Shown here: positions 55,184 to 63,026 of the stretch, piece after piece
Layout of the letters: every line of letters starts with the position of its first letter
Position numbering within the stretch: the stretch's first letter is position 1
Source: Limnobaculum xujianqingii
GTDB taxonomy: Bacteria; Pseudomonadota; Gammaproteobacteria; Enterobacterales; Enterobacteriaceae
Direction of reading: 5' to 3'
Assembly (NCBI RefSeq): GCF_013394855.1
Contig: NZ_JABMLK010000001.1
Coordinates: 1,755,501-1,819,500 of the forward strand
DNA: 64,000 bases
Program-made: the position numbers and the translations under genes
The notes under the pieces: model-generated
What the model was told of the DNA's origin: nothing
Database searches by the model: none
Seen by the model: only the letters and a program-made list of their open reading frames with translations

Positions 55184-55414
55184 ATGACATTTAAATATCA
55201 TGACAGCCCCCTGTATTTTCGGGCTGCGCGGGATGCTGCGCAAATTGAACGTGAAGGCGATTATCAACGTGCCGCCAAGGTGTGGATTAAAGCGCTGCGA
55301 TTATCCCGCAGTGCGGATAACCAATTGTGGTGCGAACGGCGATCTGATTTCTGTTTATCTCAAATCCCGCGGGAAAAACTGAAAGAGGCGATTGCTGATG
55401 GCTTACACCCGTGA
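55184..55414 (+). CDS. ANR-family transcriptional regulator
   Basis: A 76-residue protein with the ANR pattern: ARDAAQIEREGDYQRAAKVWIKALRLSR, then NQLWCERRSDFCLSQ. ANR proteins of enterobacteria and their phages bind AraC-type virulence regulators (AggR, Rns) and lower their activity. Its role in this phage is unknown, but host gene control is possible. It overlaps the VRR-NUC gene by 17 bp. Confidence 0.75.
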   Translation: MTFKYHDSPLYFRAARDAAQIEREGDYQRAAKVWIKALRLSRSADNQLWCERRSDFCLSQIPREKLKEAIADGLHP

Positions 55415-55667
55415 AAGCACAATAGAAAAAAACCTCGTTAAACAGGTTAAAGCCGCTGGCGGGATAGCCTTTAAGTTCGTATCACCGGGGCGTCGTTCAG
55501 TACCAGATCGGATCGTGATATTGCCGGGCGGTCGCGTGGTTTTTGTTGAATGCAAAGCACCAGGACAAAACCCACGGCCTGAGCAAGAACGGGAACACAA
55601 ACGGCTTAGGTCTCTCGGCGTTAACGTAGTGGTTTTAGATAGTAATAATCTGGAGGGCATATTGTGA
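55398..55667 (+). CDS. VRR-NUC domain nuclease
   Basis: Starting at ATG 55398 (MAYTRESTIEKNLVKQV), the protein has 89 residues with the complete VRR-NUC core: GGIAFKFVSPGRRSVPDRIV, then GGRVVFVECKAPGQ (Asp, Glu-x-Lys). Such stand-alone nucleases act on branched DNA, a resolvase-like duty. The alternative upstream TTG adds two residues. The stop overlaps the next start. Confidence 0.88.
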   Translation: MAYTRESTIEKNLVKQVKAAGGIAFKFVSPGRRSVPDRIVILPGGRVVFVECKAPGQNPRPEQEREHKRLRSLGVNVVVLDSNNLEGIL

Positions 55668-56278
55668 CTACAAAAGCTAAAACCCGCGAAGAATGGCTGC
55701 ATAACGCAATATTGTTACTCGACCCCATTTTTGAAAATTTAGGCGCCCCACTCCCCGCAAAAATATGTGTGGCAATTGGCTTTCCATCAGGAGGGCTTCG
55801 GGGGAAATCAGTTGGTGAGTGTTGGGATCCTAGCGTATCCCGTGATGGTTGTTACGAAATATTTATACGACCAGATTACGAGTACCCAGAACCACGCGAG
55901 AATTACGATATTCAAATTCTTGCGACCTTAGTACATGAGTTAATCCATGCGGCTTTAGGCCTCAAAGAAGGCCATGGCACCCGATTTAGGAGGATGGCTA
56001 AAACGTTATGTTTAGAGGGTAAACCCACAGCTACCTACGCCGGCGAATCATTCTCGGAATTCATCAAACCTATCGTAGAAAAGATCGGCACGATGCCTCA
56101 TGCGTTAATGCTCACGGATAAAGATACGAGTAAATCATCCCGCCCTAAGAAGCAGAAAGCTCGATATTTAAAATGTATCTGCTCGGAATGCGGCTACACC
56201 GTCCGCGCGGTACGTAAATGGTTAGATATCGGCGCACCGCATTGCCCTTTACATGGTGAAATGGGATTACAAGAATAA
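55664..56278 (+). CDS. SprT-like zinc metalloprotease
   Basis: A 204-residue protein starting at GTG 55664, overlapping the VRR-NUC stop. The HExxH active site is seen in TLVHELIHAALG, followed by GHGTRFRRMAKTL (third ligand). A Cys zinc ribbon is at the C-terminus (KCICSECGYTVRAVRKW, then PHCPLHGEM). SprT/Spartan proteins degrade proteins crosslinked to DNA; a phage copy could clear replication roadblocks or covalent proteins on its DNA. That use is inference. Confidence 0.78.
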   Translation: MTTKAKTREEWLHNAILLLDPIFENLGAPLPAKICVAIGFPSGGLRGKSVGECWDPSVSRDGCYEIFIRPDYEYPEPRENYDIQILATLVHELIHAALGLKEGHGTRFRRMAKTLCLEGKPTATYAGESFSEFIKPIVEKIGTMPHALMLTDKDTSKSSRPKKQKARYLKCICSECGYTVRAVRKWLDIGAPHCPLHGEMGLQE

Positions 56279-56292
56279 CAAAGGAATATCCT

Positions 56293-56748
56293 ATGACTAA
56301 AACGTGTTCTATTTACGGCTGCACAGCCCCCGTTCATGCCAAAAGTCGATGTAATAAACACTATCACGAGCTCAAGAAAGAACGAAAAATGAAGCCCTGT
56401 GCATGTGGTTGTGGTGAATTGACAGCATACCGTTTTAAACATGGGCACCACACTCGCCTTTTTAGTCGCGAAGAACAGGCTCGTCGTGGCCAACTGAACA
56501 CCGGCGATAAACTACGCGATTCAGGTGTAAGAGACAGCTACCGGAAAGTAGGACAGCGCCACGAACATCGAGTAGTCGCAGAAATAAAAATAGGTCGCCC
56601 GTTAACTGCTAACGAAATCGTCCATCATATCAATGGTAACAAAAGGGATAATCGCCCCGAAAATTTAGAAGTGATGACGCAGAGCGAGCACATCAAGTTA
56701 CACCATGTTGAAATGTTGGCAACACGTAAAGCTATTCGGGGGTACTGA
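56293..56748 (+). CDS. HNH endonuclease
   Basis: A 151-residue protein with an N-terminal zinc finger-type Cys region (CSIYGCTAPVHAKSRCNKHYH, and CACGCGELTAYRFKHGHHT) and an HNH motif (HEHRVVAEIKIGRPL, VHHINGNKRDNRPENLEVM). A second free-standing nuclease of the phage, possibly another homing element lying between sprT-like and helicase genes. Confidence 0.88.
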   Translation: MTKTCSIYGCTAPVHAKSRCNKHYHELKKERKMKPCACGCGELTAYRFKHGHHTRLFSREEQARRGQLNTGDKLRDSGVRDSYRKVGQRHEHRVVAEIKIGRPLTANEIVHHINGNKRDNRPENLEVMTQSEHIKLHHVEMLATRKAIRGY

Positions 56749-56749
56749 C

Positions 56750-58144
56750 GTGGCAAAGAAATATACCCCAAGAGCCTATCAGGAATTGATCACAACGTTC
56801 CTCATCGACAACCCTCGCTGCAATGTGTGGGCTGGTATGGGGATGGGCAAAAGTTTAGCAACGCTTACCACCTTAGAAGATCTCTATATGTGTGGTGAAG
56901 AAACACGCCCCGCGTTAGTACTTGCTCCGCTTCGAGTTGCGCGATCGACATGGCCGGATGAAGTCGAAAAATGGAACCACCTTCGTAATATCGAAATGCA
57001 GCCCATAGTTGGCACGGTAAAGGAACGGCTTGCCGCCCTGCAGAATACCAACGCGAGCGTGTACACGACTAACTACGATAATTTGGTTTGGCTTGTAGAA
57101 ACACTGGGCGACCGCTGGCCCTTTGCTACCGTAATCGCGGATGAAAGCACCAGACTAAAATCTTTTCGCTTGCGGCAAGGGGGCAAACGTGCGGCGGCGC
57201 TGGCTAAAGTCGCTCATAAACACGTTCATCGATGGGTAAATTTAACCGGTACACCAGCACCTAACGGCCTAGTTGATCTATGGGGGCAGGCTTGGTTTGT
57301 CGATCAAGGCCAACGCTTAGGCCGCACATTTGGCGCATTCACTTCGCGCTGGTTTAACAGCATCCAAATACCGGGGCAGCAGTGGTCGAAGCTGGAGCCC
57401 TTTCCGTTTGCCCAAGAGCAGATGCAGTCAGCCTTGACAGACGTCACTATTTCTTTAGATGCGGCGGATTGGTTCGATATTGAAGAACCGATCCATAACG
57501 TGATGAAGGTTCAGATACCCCCAAAAGCCCGCCAGCAATACCAAGACATGGAAAAACAGATGTTTTTGGAATTGGACGGGATGGACATCGAAGCGCAGAA
57601 CGCCGCGGCTAAAACGGTTAAGTGCCTGCAACTGGCCAGCGGCGCAATCTATACCGATGACAAAGGTACCTGGTCAGAAATTCATGACGCAAAAATACAG
57701 GCTTTAGAGAGCATCCTTAATGAATCGGGCGGAATGCCGGTGTTAGTTGCTTATCACTTCAAAAGTGACCTGGCTCGACTGCTAAAGGCATTCCCTAAGG
57801 GTAAACAGCTCGATTCAGATCCGCAGACTTTACGCGACTGGAACGCGGGAAAGATACCGGTTTTATTCGCACATCCTGCCAGCGCCGGCCACGGATTGAA
57901 CCTGCAAGACGGCGGCAACATTCTTGCGTTTTTCTCTCACTGGTGGGATTTAGAGCAGTACCAACAAATTATTGAACGTATCGGCCCAACCCGACAAATA
58001 CAGGCGGGACATAACAGGCCGGTATGGATACATCACATTATTGCCGCAGACACGGTAGACGAACTCGTTATGCAGCGGCGCAACTCAAAACGCGAAGTGC
58101 AAGATATCTTGCTCGAGGCTATGAAAAGTAAGGGCTTAAAATGA
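56750..58144 (+). CDS. SNF2-type DEAD/DEAH helicase
   Basis: I start this at GTG 56750 (VAKKYTPRAYQELITTFL), 6 nt after GGGG; the frame extends 15 codons upstream into the HNH gene. The 464 residues show Walker A AGMGMGKSLATL, motif II VIADESTRL, motif III WVNLTGTPAPN, and C-terminal motifs V/VI (HPASAGHGLNLQDGGNI, IIERIGPTRQIQAG). Phage SNF2-type helicases of this length lie after VRR-NUC genes and are thought to work in replication or repair. Confidence 0.9.
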   Translation: MAKKYTPRAYQELITTFLIDNPRCNVWAGMGMGKSLATLTTLEDLYMCGEETRPALVLAPLRVARSTWPDEVEKWNHLRNIEMQPIVGTVKERLAALQNTNASVYTTNYDNLVWLVETLGDRWPFATVIADESTRLKSFRLRQGGKRAAALAKVAHKHVHRWVNLTGTPAPNGLVDLWGQAWFVDQGQRLGRTFGAFTSRWFNSIQIPGQQWSKLEPFPFAQEQMQSALTDVTISLDAADWFDIEEPIHNVMKVQIPPKARQQYQDMEKQMFLELDGMDIEAQNAAAKTVKCLQLASGAIYTDDKGTWSEIHDAKIQALESILNESGGMPVLVAYHFKSDLARLLKAFPKGKQLDSDPQTLRDWNAGKIPVLFAHPASAGHGLNLQDGGNILAFFSHWWDLEQYQQIIERIGPTRQIQAGHNRPVWIHHIIAADTVDELVMQRRNSKREVQDILLEAMKSKGLK

Positions 58145-58353
58145 GCATTCAACAAGAAAAAGACGACGATTTATTAACCCCGGAAGAAGCGTGCGCACTG
58201 TTGGGCGGGATAACAACTAAAACGTTAAGAGATTGGAATAACAAACACCGGCACCGGTCGGTCTTAGCCCCGATCCGGTTTACACATAAAGTAGTACGAT
58301 ATGAGCGCCGTAATGTTCAGGCGTTTAAAGAGAAATGCCGGGGGCAATACTAG
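58141..58353 (+). CDS. Excisionase-like HTH protein
   Basis: A 70-residue protein with a winged-helix/MerR-type motif (LTPEEACALLGGITTKTLRDW) and a basic C-terminal end (VRYERRNVQAFKEKC). It overlaps the helicase stop and meets the integrase gene end to end (4 bp). Size, fold and place make it a likely Xis, but a small regulator is possible. Confidence 0.6.
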   Translation: MSIQQEKDDDLLTPEEACALLGGITTKTLRDWNNKHRHRSVLAPIRFTHKVVRYERRNVQAFKEKCRGQY

Positions 58354-59750
58354 CCCCTCTTTTTACGTATCAACGCAGCCTGCGTCAGTATGCTGGCCTC
58401 ATGCGCTTCGAAAGCCGTCCGCTTCAACGCCATTTCTTCCTGCAGTATCTCATCCGAAAAATCATAATGTTCCGCCATCGGATCCGGCCGCTTATCTGAG
58501 TGGTGCATGCACAAAAGACTTATTTCCCGTGTATCTGACCGTGAATAGCCTTTCGCCCTCATCTGCGCGATGACATTACTTTTCATAAATTTCCGGCACA
58601 TGGTATTAAATGCACCCTCACGACCTTTAACCGTACCATCGTGCCGGATCCCTTTAACTGCATTCTCCGGGCTGTATGTTTTTACCAGCTTATCCAGAGA
58701 TCTTTTAGCAAACGGTTGTTTAGGGTTACGCGGCTGTAAAAACACAAAATCCTTGTTACATCCTTCCACCGAATCCCGCCAATCTTTCTGCTCTTCTAAT
58801 ATTTTTTTCATTGCAGTCGTTACCGGTAGCCTAAACTCTTTTTGGGTTTTCATGGCTCCCCGCATGCCAATAACACCGGCAGGGTATACGATCTCGCGCA
58901 TATCATCGCTCACATATTCCCACTTTAAATTTTCAATGTTTATAGGCCTAACTCCCGTCAGGATCATGAATCTAACTGCATTCTTTTGGTGGGGGGAAGT
59001 ACAGGCGGCTACATTCAGCCAGAGCGTGGCTATAGATTCAATATCCGTAAACAGCCTGGTTGGTGCTGGCTTTTGTACTCTTGATGATACGTAGTCGTCC
59101 GGAACGCCGGCGGCAACATCACGTCCGTTACAGTATAATGGCGCCGCAAACTTCCAAACCCGCCGGAGTTCTGCAAACAATTCCAATACATGGTTATTCG
59201 ATTTAGTCGCTATCCAACTATCAAGCACACAAATCAATTTGTTAAAAGTCACATCACTAAACGTATCCCGACCACTAAAGGCCAGTTGTATCTGCTTTAC
59301 ACGGCAAGCATACGTATCAAAACTATTCTGGCCTAACTTCTGACGTTGAACCTTAGCGGCTAAATTAGCGGTATACGCCTCCAGTACGCTATGAACGGAA
59401 TCAGATGTTAACTCACCCCCCGCCATTTCCAGCGCCTTTTCCCTAGCTATAGGGATCGCAAGCTCGGGCCACTCCCCCAATTTCTTACCTTTCAACCCCA
59501 TTTTTTTAGGGAATTCAGCATACAGAGTTACCTTACCGGCTTTACTGAAATCAATACGTAAATAACTATCCTTTTCATACTTAGATCGTCGAGGTTGGCC
59601 CAAGTGCGCTAATATTGTTTTCGCGGCAGTAACACAGACTCGCATGTGCGAACTAGTATACGGGGGCTTGCATGATTCCCAGCTATCCAATGCGGTTAAA
59701 AAAACATCATTATTGGGCTTTTTTAGGTTTTGTGTTACAGTGCGCGGCAT
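58350..59750 (-). CDS. int: Tyrosine-type site-specific integrase
   Basis: A 466-residue tyrosine recombinase. An N-terminal arm-binding region (residues about 1-110, basic), a core-binding part (about 110-220) and a catalytic domain with Arg268 (LTGVRPINIENLKW), a His/Arg box near 370-380 (IRHDGTVKGREGA) and the final His416…Tyr429 (MHHSDKRPDPMAEHYDF). It reads away from attR, with its start 215 bp from yfhL. It integrates the phage at the yfhL 5' end. Confidence 0.9.
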   Translation of the reverse strand: MPRTVTQNLKKPNNDVFLTALDSWESCKPPYTSSHMRVCVTAAKTILAHLGQPRRSKYEKDSYLRIDFSKAGKVTLYAEFPKKMGLKGKKLGEWPELAIPIAREKALEMAGGELTSDSVHSVLEAYTANLAAKVQRQKLGQNSFDTYACRVKQIQLAFSGRDTFSDVTFNKLICVLDSWIATKSNNHVLELFAELRRVWKFAAPLYCNGRDVAAGVPDDYVSSRVQKPAPTRLFTDIESIATLWLNVAACTSPHQKNAVRFMILTGVRPINIENLKWEYVSDDMREIVYPAGVIGMRGAMKTQKEFRLPVTTAMKKILEEQKDWRDSVEGCNKDFVFLQPRNPKQPFAKRSLDKLVKTYSPENAVKGIRHDGTVKGREGAFNTMCRKFMKSNVIAQMRAKGYSRSDTREISLLCMHHSDKRPDPMAEHYDFSDEILQEEMALKRTAFEAHEASILTQAALIRKKRG

Positions 59751-59965
59751 CCTGATCCCCCGTGTTTATTGAGCCTTAAATTAAAGCTCGCACATGTAGG
59801 TTTTTAAAGGGTTGAAAAACGGTCTGTGTTGCGGTTTTGTGTTACTGATTTGAGTTTTTCAACGTTCAGGACACTGTATGACAATACAGTAAGTACGTAA
59901 AGGAGCGGGATGCGATAGAATGTTAATTCGCTGATATAGATAGGGTTTTTAGGTAAGTTATTGAA
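59751..59965. promoter_or_regulatory. Phage DNA supplying int and yfhL upstream signals
   Basis: This 215-bp stretch is phage-derived. It must hold the int promoter (leftward) and the new upstream region of yfhL. A TTTAGGTAAGTTATTG segment just before the yfhL ATG mirrors TTTAGGTAATGTATTA in front of the displaced native start at 18602, so the ribosome-binding region was also copied. Promoter elements could not be fixed. Confidence 0.5.
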
Positions 59966-60012
59966 ATGGCATTGTTAATAAAAAAGAGTTGTATCAATTG
60001 TGATATGTGCGA
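59966..60012 (+). other. attR: phage-supplied 5' end of yfhL
   Basis: The first 16 codons (MALLIKKSCINCDMCE) differ at the DNA level from the native copy at 18602 but keep the protein, ending in the shared core TGTGATATGTGCGA (59999-60012). The phage attachment site thus encodes a functional replacement for the interrupted gene start. Confidence 0.85.
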
Positions 60013-60226
60013 ACCAGAATGCCCAAATCAGGCGATTGCTATGGGTGCTGAGATTTATGAAATAAATCCCGACCTTTGCACTGAATGTGTTGGTCACTAT
60101 GATGAACCAACCTGCATGAAAGTCTGCCCGATTGATAACACCATCATTCATGATCCTGCACATAAAGAGAGTAATGAACAACTGTGGGATAAGTTTGTAC
60201 TACTTCATCACTCAGATAAACTCTGA
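59966..60226 (+). CDS. yfhL: YfhL-family 2[4Fe-4S] ferredoxin
   Basis: An 86-residue ferredoxin with cluster motif Cys9-x2-Cys12-x2-Cys15-x3-Cys19 and the second set CTECVGHYDEPTCMKVCPI, including the extra spacing typical of Alvin-type ferredoxins. The hybrid gene (phage 5' end, host 3' part) remains open and aligns along its whole length with E. coli YfhL. Its expression may now depend on phage sequences upstream. Confidence 0.95.
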   Translation: MALLIKKSCINCDMCEPECPNQAIAMGAEIYEINPDLCTECVGHYDEPTCMKVCPIDNTIIHDPAHKESNEQLWDKFVLLHHSDKL

Positions 60227-60250
60227 TGAATTGATATCACAATCAGCAAT

Positions 60251-60277
60251 AAAAAAGAGCGCATCGCGCTCTTTTTT
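60251..60277. terminator. Bidirectional terminator yfhL / yfiF
   Basis: GAGCGC / GCGCTC 6-bp stem with ATC loop, six A before and six T after, between convergent yfhL and yfiF. Confidence 0.9.
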
Positions 60278-60298
60278 AGTTTTGGTGATCAACCTCTA

Positions 60299-61342
60299 TT
60301 AGCGAGAGGCGTTTTGACGCCACCACTCTGCCAGTAGGATACCGGTAGCAACAGAAACGTTCAGGCTTTCAACATTACCTGTTCCTGTAATTGATACGCT
60401 TATATCACTTTGTTTCATGGTTACATCTGACAGGCCATCACGCTCTTCACCCAACACTAATACGGTCTTCGCTGGCAAAACAGCCTCTGGTAACGGTGTA
60501 CCTTTATGGCTGGAAGTGGTCACAATGGTATAACCCGCCCGGCGGAACAAATCTAATGCCTGAGGGAAGTCATCAATACCAATAGCGGTTAAATGTTCTG
60601 CTCCACCTTCTGCAGTACGAATTGCAGCACCAGACTCGAGCATTCCAGGCTCACGCAACAGAACGCCTTTTACACCAAAGTGAGCGCAGGATCGCATCAT
60701 GCCACCCAGGTTATGTGGGTTACCTACGTTTTCTAACGCCAGTACACAATCGCTTTTTCCGGCTTTCGCTAAATAGTCCGCCACCGTCAGACCGCCGCGT
60801 TTCTTAATCAGAAAACAGACACCACCGTGGTGCTCAGTACCCGATACGCGAATAAGCTCTTCTTCATCAACCACGTGATAGGCTTTGCGATTAGCCGCCA
60901 TCCAACGTAAAGCTTCGCGGAATCTTGGGGTTACCGACTGAATAAAATAGGCGCGAACGATAGCATCAGGACGGCTTTGGAATAGTGCCTGACAAGCATT
61001 TTCGCCATACACTTTAGTCTCTTCATCGCGCTGGCGACGTAATTGAGCCGGATCGATTTGGCTCTTGCCGCTAATTCCACCATGATCAAAAGGTTCTGGC
61101 TCGCTGACATCTTGCAGCTTCGCCTGCCATGGAGAGCGAGGTGGTTTTTCATTGGCACTACGGACTGGACGATGTGGAAGATCTTTATCTCCCCAACGTG
61201 CATTTTTATCGCCACGATCGTTACTTCTGTTTGCCGGGCGCTTTTTATCTGAGCGACGGTTGTTCTTATCATCTTTGTTGTCGTCACCGCGGACGTACAT
61301 TACTTTAACTTTGCCGTTCTTACCGCTAAAAGAGTCATTCAT
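60299..61342 (-). CDS. yfiF: SpoU-family RNA methyltransferase YfiF
   Basis: A 347-residue protein starting at ATG 61342 ([19 protein letters not shown]), as in E. coli; the frame opens nine codons earlier. A long basic, disordered N-terminal third precedes a substrate-binding domain ([21 protein letters not shown]) and a SPOUT domain with the knot motifs [29 protein letters not shown] and [17 protein letters not shown]. It methylates RNA ribose; its target is not firmly established. Confidence 0.93.
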   Translation of the reverse strand: MNDSFSGKNGKVKVMYVRGDDNKDDKNNRRSDKKRPANRSNDRGDKNARWGDKDLPHRPVRSANEKPPRSPWQAKLQDVSEPEPFDHGGISGKSQIDPAQLRRQRDEETKVYGENACQALFQSRPDAIVRAYFIQSVTPRFREALRWMAANRKAYHVVDEEELIRVSGTEHHGGVCFLIKKRGGLTVADYLAKAGKSDCVLALENVGNPHNLGGMMRSCAHFGVKGVLLREPGMLESGAAIRTAEGGAEHLTAIGIDDFPQALDLFRRAGYTIVTTSSHKGTPLPEAVLPAKTVLVLGEERDGLSDVTMKQSDISVSITGTGNVESLNVSVATGILLAEWWRQNASR

Positions 61343-61523
61343 ACCTATATCTCCACTTCCACATCGCATCCGGCGCGCAGATTACCTGATGTTATGTCGG
61401 TAAGCCACCATCATCTGCCAAAAGTCTAAATCTATTATAACTATCGACGAAATCACATTGTTGACAGTTAATCATTTGTACATAATAAGTGAAATCAATG
61501 TGTAATTTCACTGAGGTAACAGC

Positions 61524-61955
61524 ATGAATACCCTTTGTCCTTCTTGTCTGACTACAAATCGAATCCCTGAAGATCGTATTCAGGAAGATGCAAAATGTGG
61601 CCGCTGTGGACATGAGCTTTTTGATGGCGAAGTGATTAACGCTAACAAAGCTTCTTTTGATTCATTATTAAATGACGACCTTCCTGTCGTCGTTGATTTC
61701 TGGGCTCCATGGTGCGGCCCGTGCGTCAATTTTGCCCCGATCTTTGAAGATGTCGCTCAGGAAAGGGAAAGAGAAGTCCGCTTTGTAAAAGTCGACACCG
61801 AAGCCGAACAGGAACTAAGTGCTCGTTTTGGTATCCGTAGTATACCTACCATTATGGTATTCAAGAAGGGACAACGTATAGATATGTTAAACGGTGCCCT
61901 TCCAAAAGCCTCTTTTGACCAGTGGCTGAGTGAAGTTTTAGCTAAAAACAGTTAA
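61524..61955 (+). CDS. trxC: Thioredoxin 2
   Basis: A 143-residue cytoplasmic thioredoxin. Two CxxC pairs in the N-terminal part (Cys5/Cys8 and Cys25/Cys28) bind zinc; the active site is WCGPC (Cys64/Cys67). It reduces disulfides, and in E. coli it is induced by OxyR. It is divergent from yfiF. Confidence 0.96.
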   Translation: MNTLCPSCLTTNRIPEDRIQEDAKCGRCGHELFDGEVINANKASFDSLLNDDLPVVVDFWAPWCGPCVNFAPIFEDVAQEREREVRFVKVDTEAEQELSARFGIRSIPTIMVFKKGQRIDMLNGALPKASFDQWLSEVLAKNS

Positions 61956-61999
61956 CACTTTGCAGTAAAACCTGAGGGTTTCGCTAAAAAATTATCCCA

Positions 62000-62044
62000 G
62001 GGGCGCCAGATAAGATATCATGCGCCCCTTTATTATTTATCGAC
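62000..62044 (+). terminator. trxC terminator
   Basis: GGGGCGC / GCGCCCC 7-bp stem, 25-nt loop, followed by TTTATTATTT, 45 bp after the trxC stop. Confidence 0.7.
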
Positions 62045-62078
62045 TTTAACCCCGACAGATTATCTCAGGTTACCTTTC

Positions 62079-62819
62079 ATGGCTTCTGATATCACATCCC
62101 CCTCTCTTCCTGATAATGCTGTTTTGCAATTAAGGGAACAGCGGCTTGCTCAATCTACCCGGCCTTTTCGCGCCAGAGGATGCAGAGTCATTCGCTGCCA
62201 CCGTTGTCTGTTGCCACGAGTTCACTGCTTGTGTCACTCTTTTTCAGCGACTCTTGCTGAAAGTACTTTTTGTCTGTTGATGTACGACACTGAGCCATTA
62301 AAACCAAGTAATACTGGTCGTCTGATTGCTGATATTTTGCCGGATACTAAAGCATTTCTCTGGTCACGTACCAATATTGACCCTCAACTACTGGCTCTGC
62401 TATCCAACCCGGACTATCAGCCTTATGTGATCTTCCCATCCTCTTATGCAACTTCTGATCGAGTAGTTACCCGTGTAGAAAAACAGAGTAACAAACGCCC
62501 ACTATTTATTATTTTGGACGGTACCTGGACAGAAGCCAGAAAAATGTTTCGCAAAAGCCCCTATCTGGATAACTTCCCGATACTTTCTATAGATAACGAC
62601 CAAAACTCAGATTACCAACTGAGAGAAGCCAGCCGTAAAGAGCAGCTCTGCACCGCTGAAGTCGCTATTCAGATTCTGAGTCAGGTAGGAGATCGGCGTG
62701 CTTCGGAAGGTCTGGAGCGCTACTTTACTGACTTTCGTCAACGTTATCTTGCCGGTAAGGCAAACCGCTCACTGGAAAGCTTCATTGCTTTTTCCACTGG
62801 GGAATCTAATGAAAGTTAG
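62079..62819 (+). CDS. tapT: tRNA-uridine aminocarboxypropyltransferase (YfiP)
   Basis: A 246-residue DTW-domain protein that adds the acp3 group to U47 of tRNAs from SAM. The Cys-rich N-terminal part (CHRCLLPRVHCLCHSF) and the signature DGTWTEARKMFRKSPYL are seen. In E. coli the next gene is patZ, which is absent here. Confidence 0.92.
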   Translation: MASDITSPSLPDNAVLQLREQRLAQSTRPFRARGCRVIRCHRCLLPRVHCLCHSFSATLAESTFCLLMYDTEPLKPSNTGRLIADILPDTKAFLWSRTNIDPQLLALLSNPDYQPYVIFPSSYATSDRVVTRVEKQSNKRPLFIILDGTWTEARKMFRKSPYLDNFPILSIDNDQNSDYQLREASRKEQLCTAEVAIQILSQVGDRRASEGLERYFTDFRQRYLAGKANRSLESFIAFSTGESNES

Positions 62820-62981
62820 AATGTGTAGTTTTAAATATCATTTAATATCAATTAGTTGAAATAGACACTAGTGAGAATTTGTTATGTCAGCGACAGTTTT
62901 GCAATATTAGCGCGGTTTTTTAGTCACAATCTTAGCCAGTGGTGGTAGTATTACCAGATCCAACTAATAATCAATTTGCAT

Positions 62982-63002
62982 GTTATGGCCTGTTGCCATA
63001 AC
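62982..63002 (+). promoter_or_regulatory. Hairpin before pssA
   Basis: GTTATGGC / GCCATAAC, perfect 8-bp stem with 5-nt loop, ending about 25 nt before the pssA start. It has no U-tract. It could affect pssA translation or be an operator. Confidence 0.5.
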
Positions 63003-63026
63003 CCAACAAGAGAAGAATGCTTTGTG

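Larger units (their letters stand above)
18635..60012. mobile_element. Complete myovirus-type prophage in yfhL
   Basis: About 41.4 kb bounded by the 14-bp direct repeat TGTGATATGTGCGA. It has integrase, excisionase-like gene, CI/Cro switch, replication, antitermination, lysis, packaging, head and contractile-tail modules with no obvious inactivating lesion. The sheath, baseplate J, spike and tape-measure genes indicate a myovirus. The DUF1073/DUF2213/DUF2184/DUF4054/DUF3383/DUF3277 gene set is that of the ZF40/BcepGomr/AP22 kind of phage. Likely morons are the Mig-14-like gene and hicAB. Confidence 0.92.
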
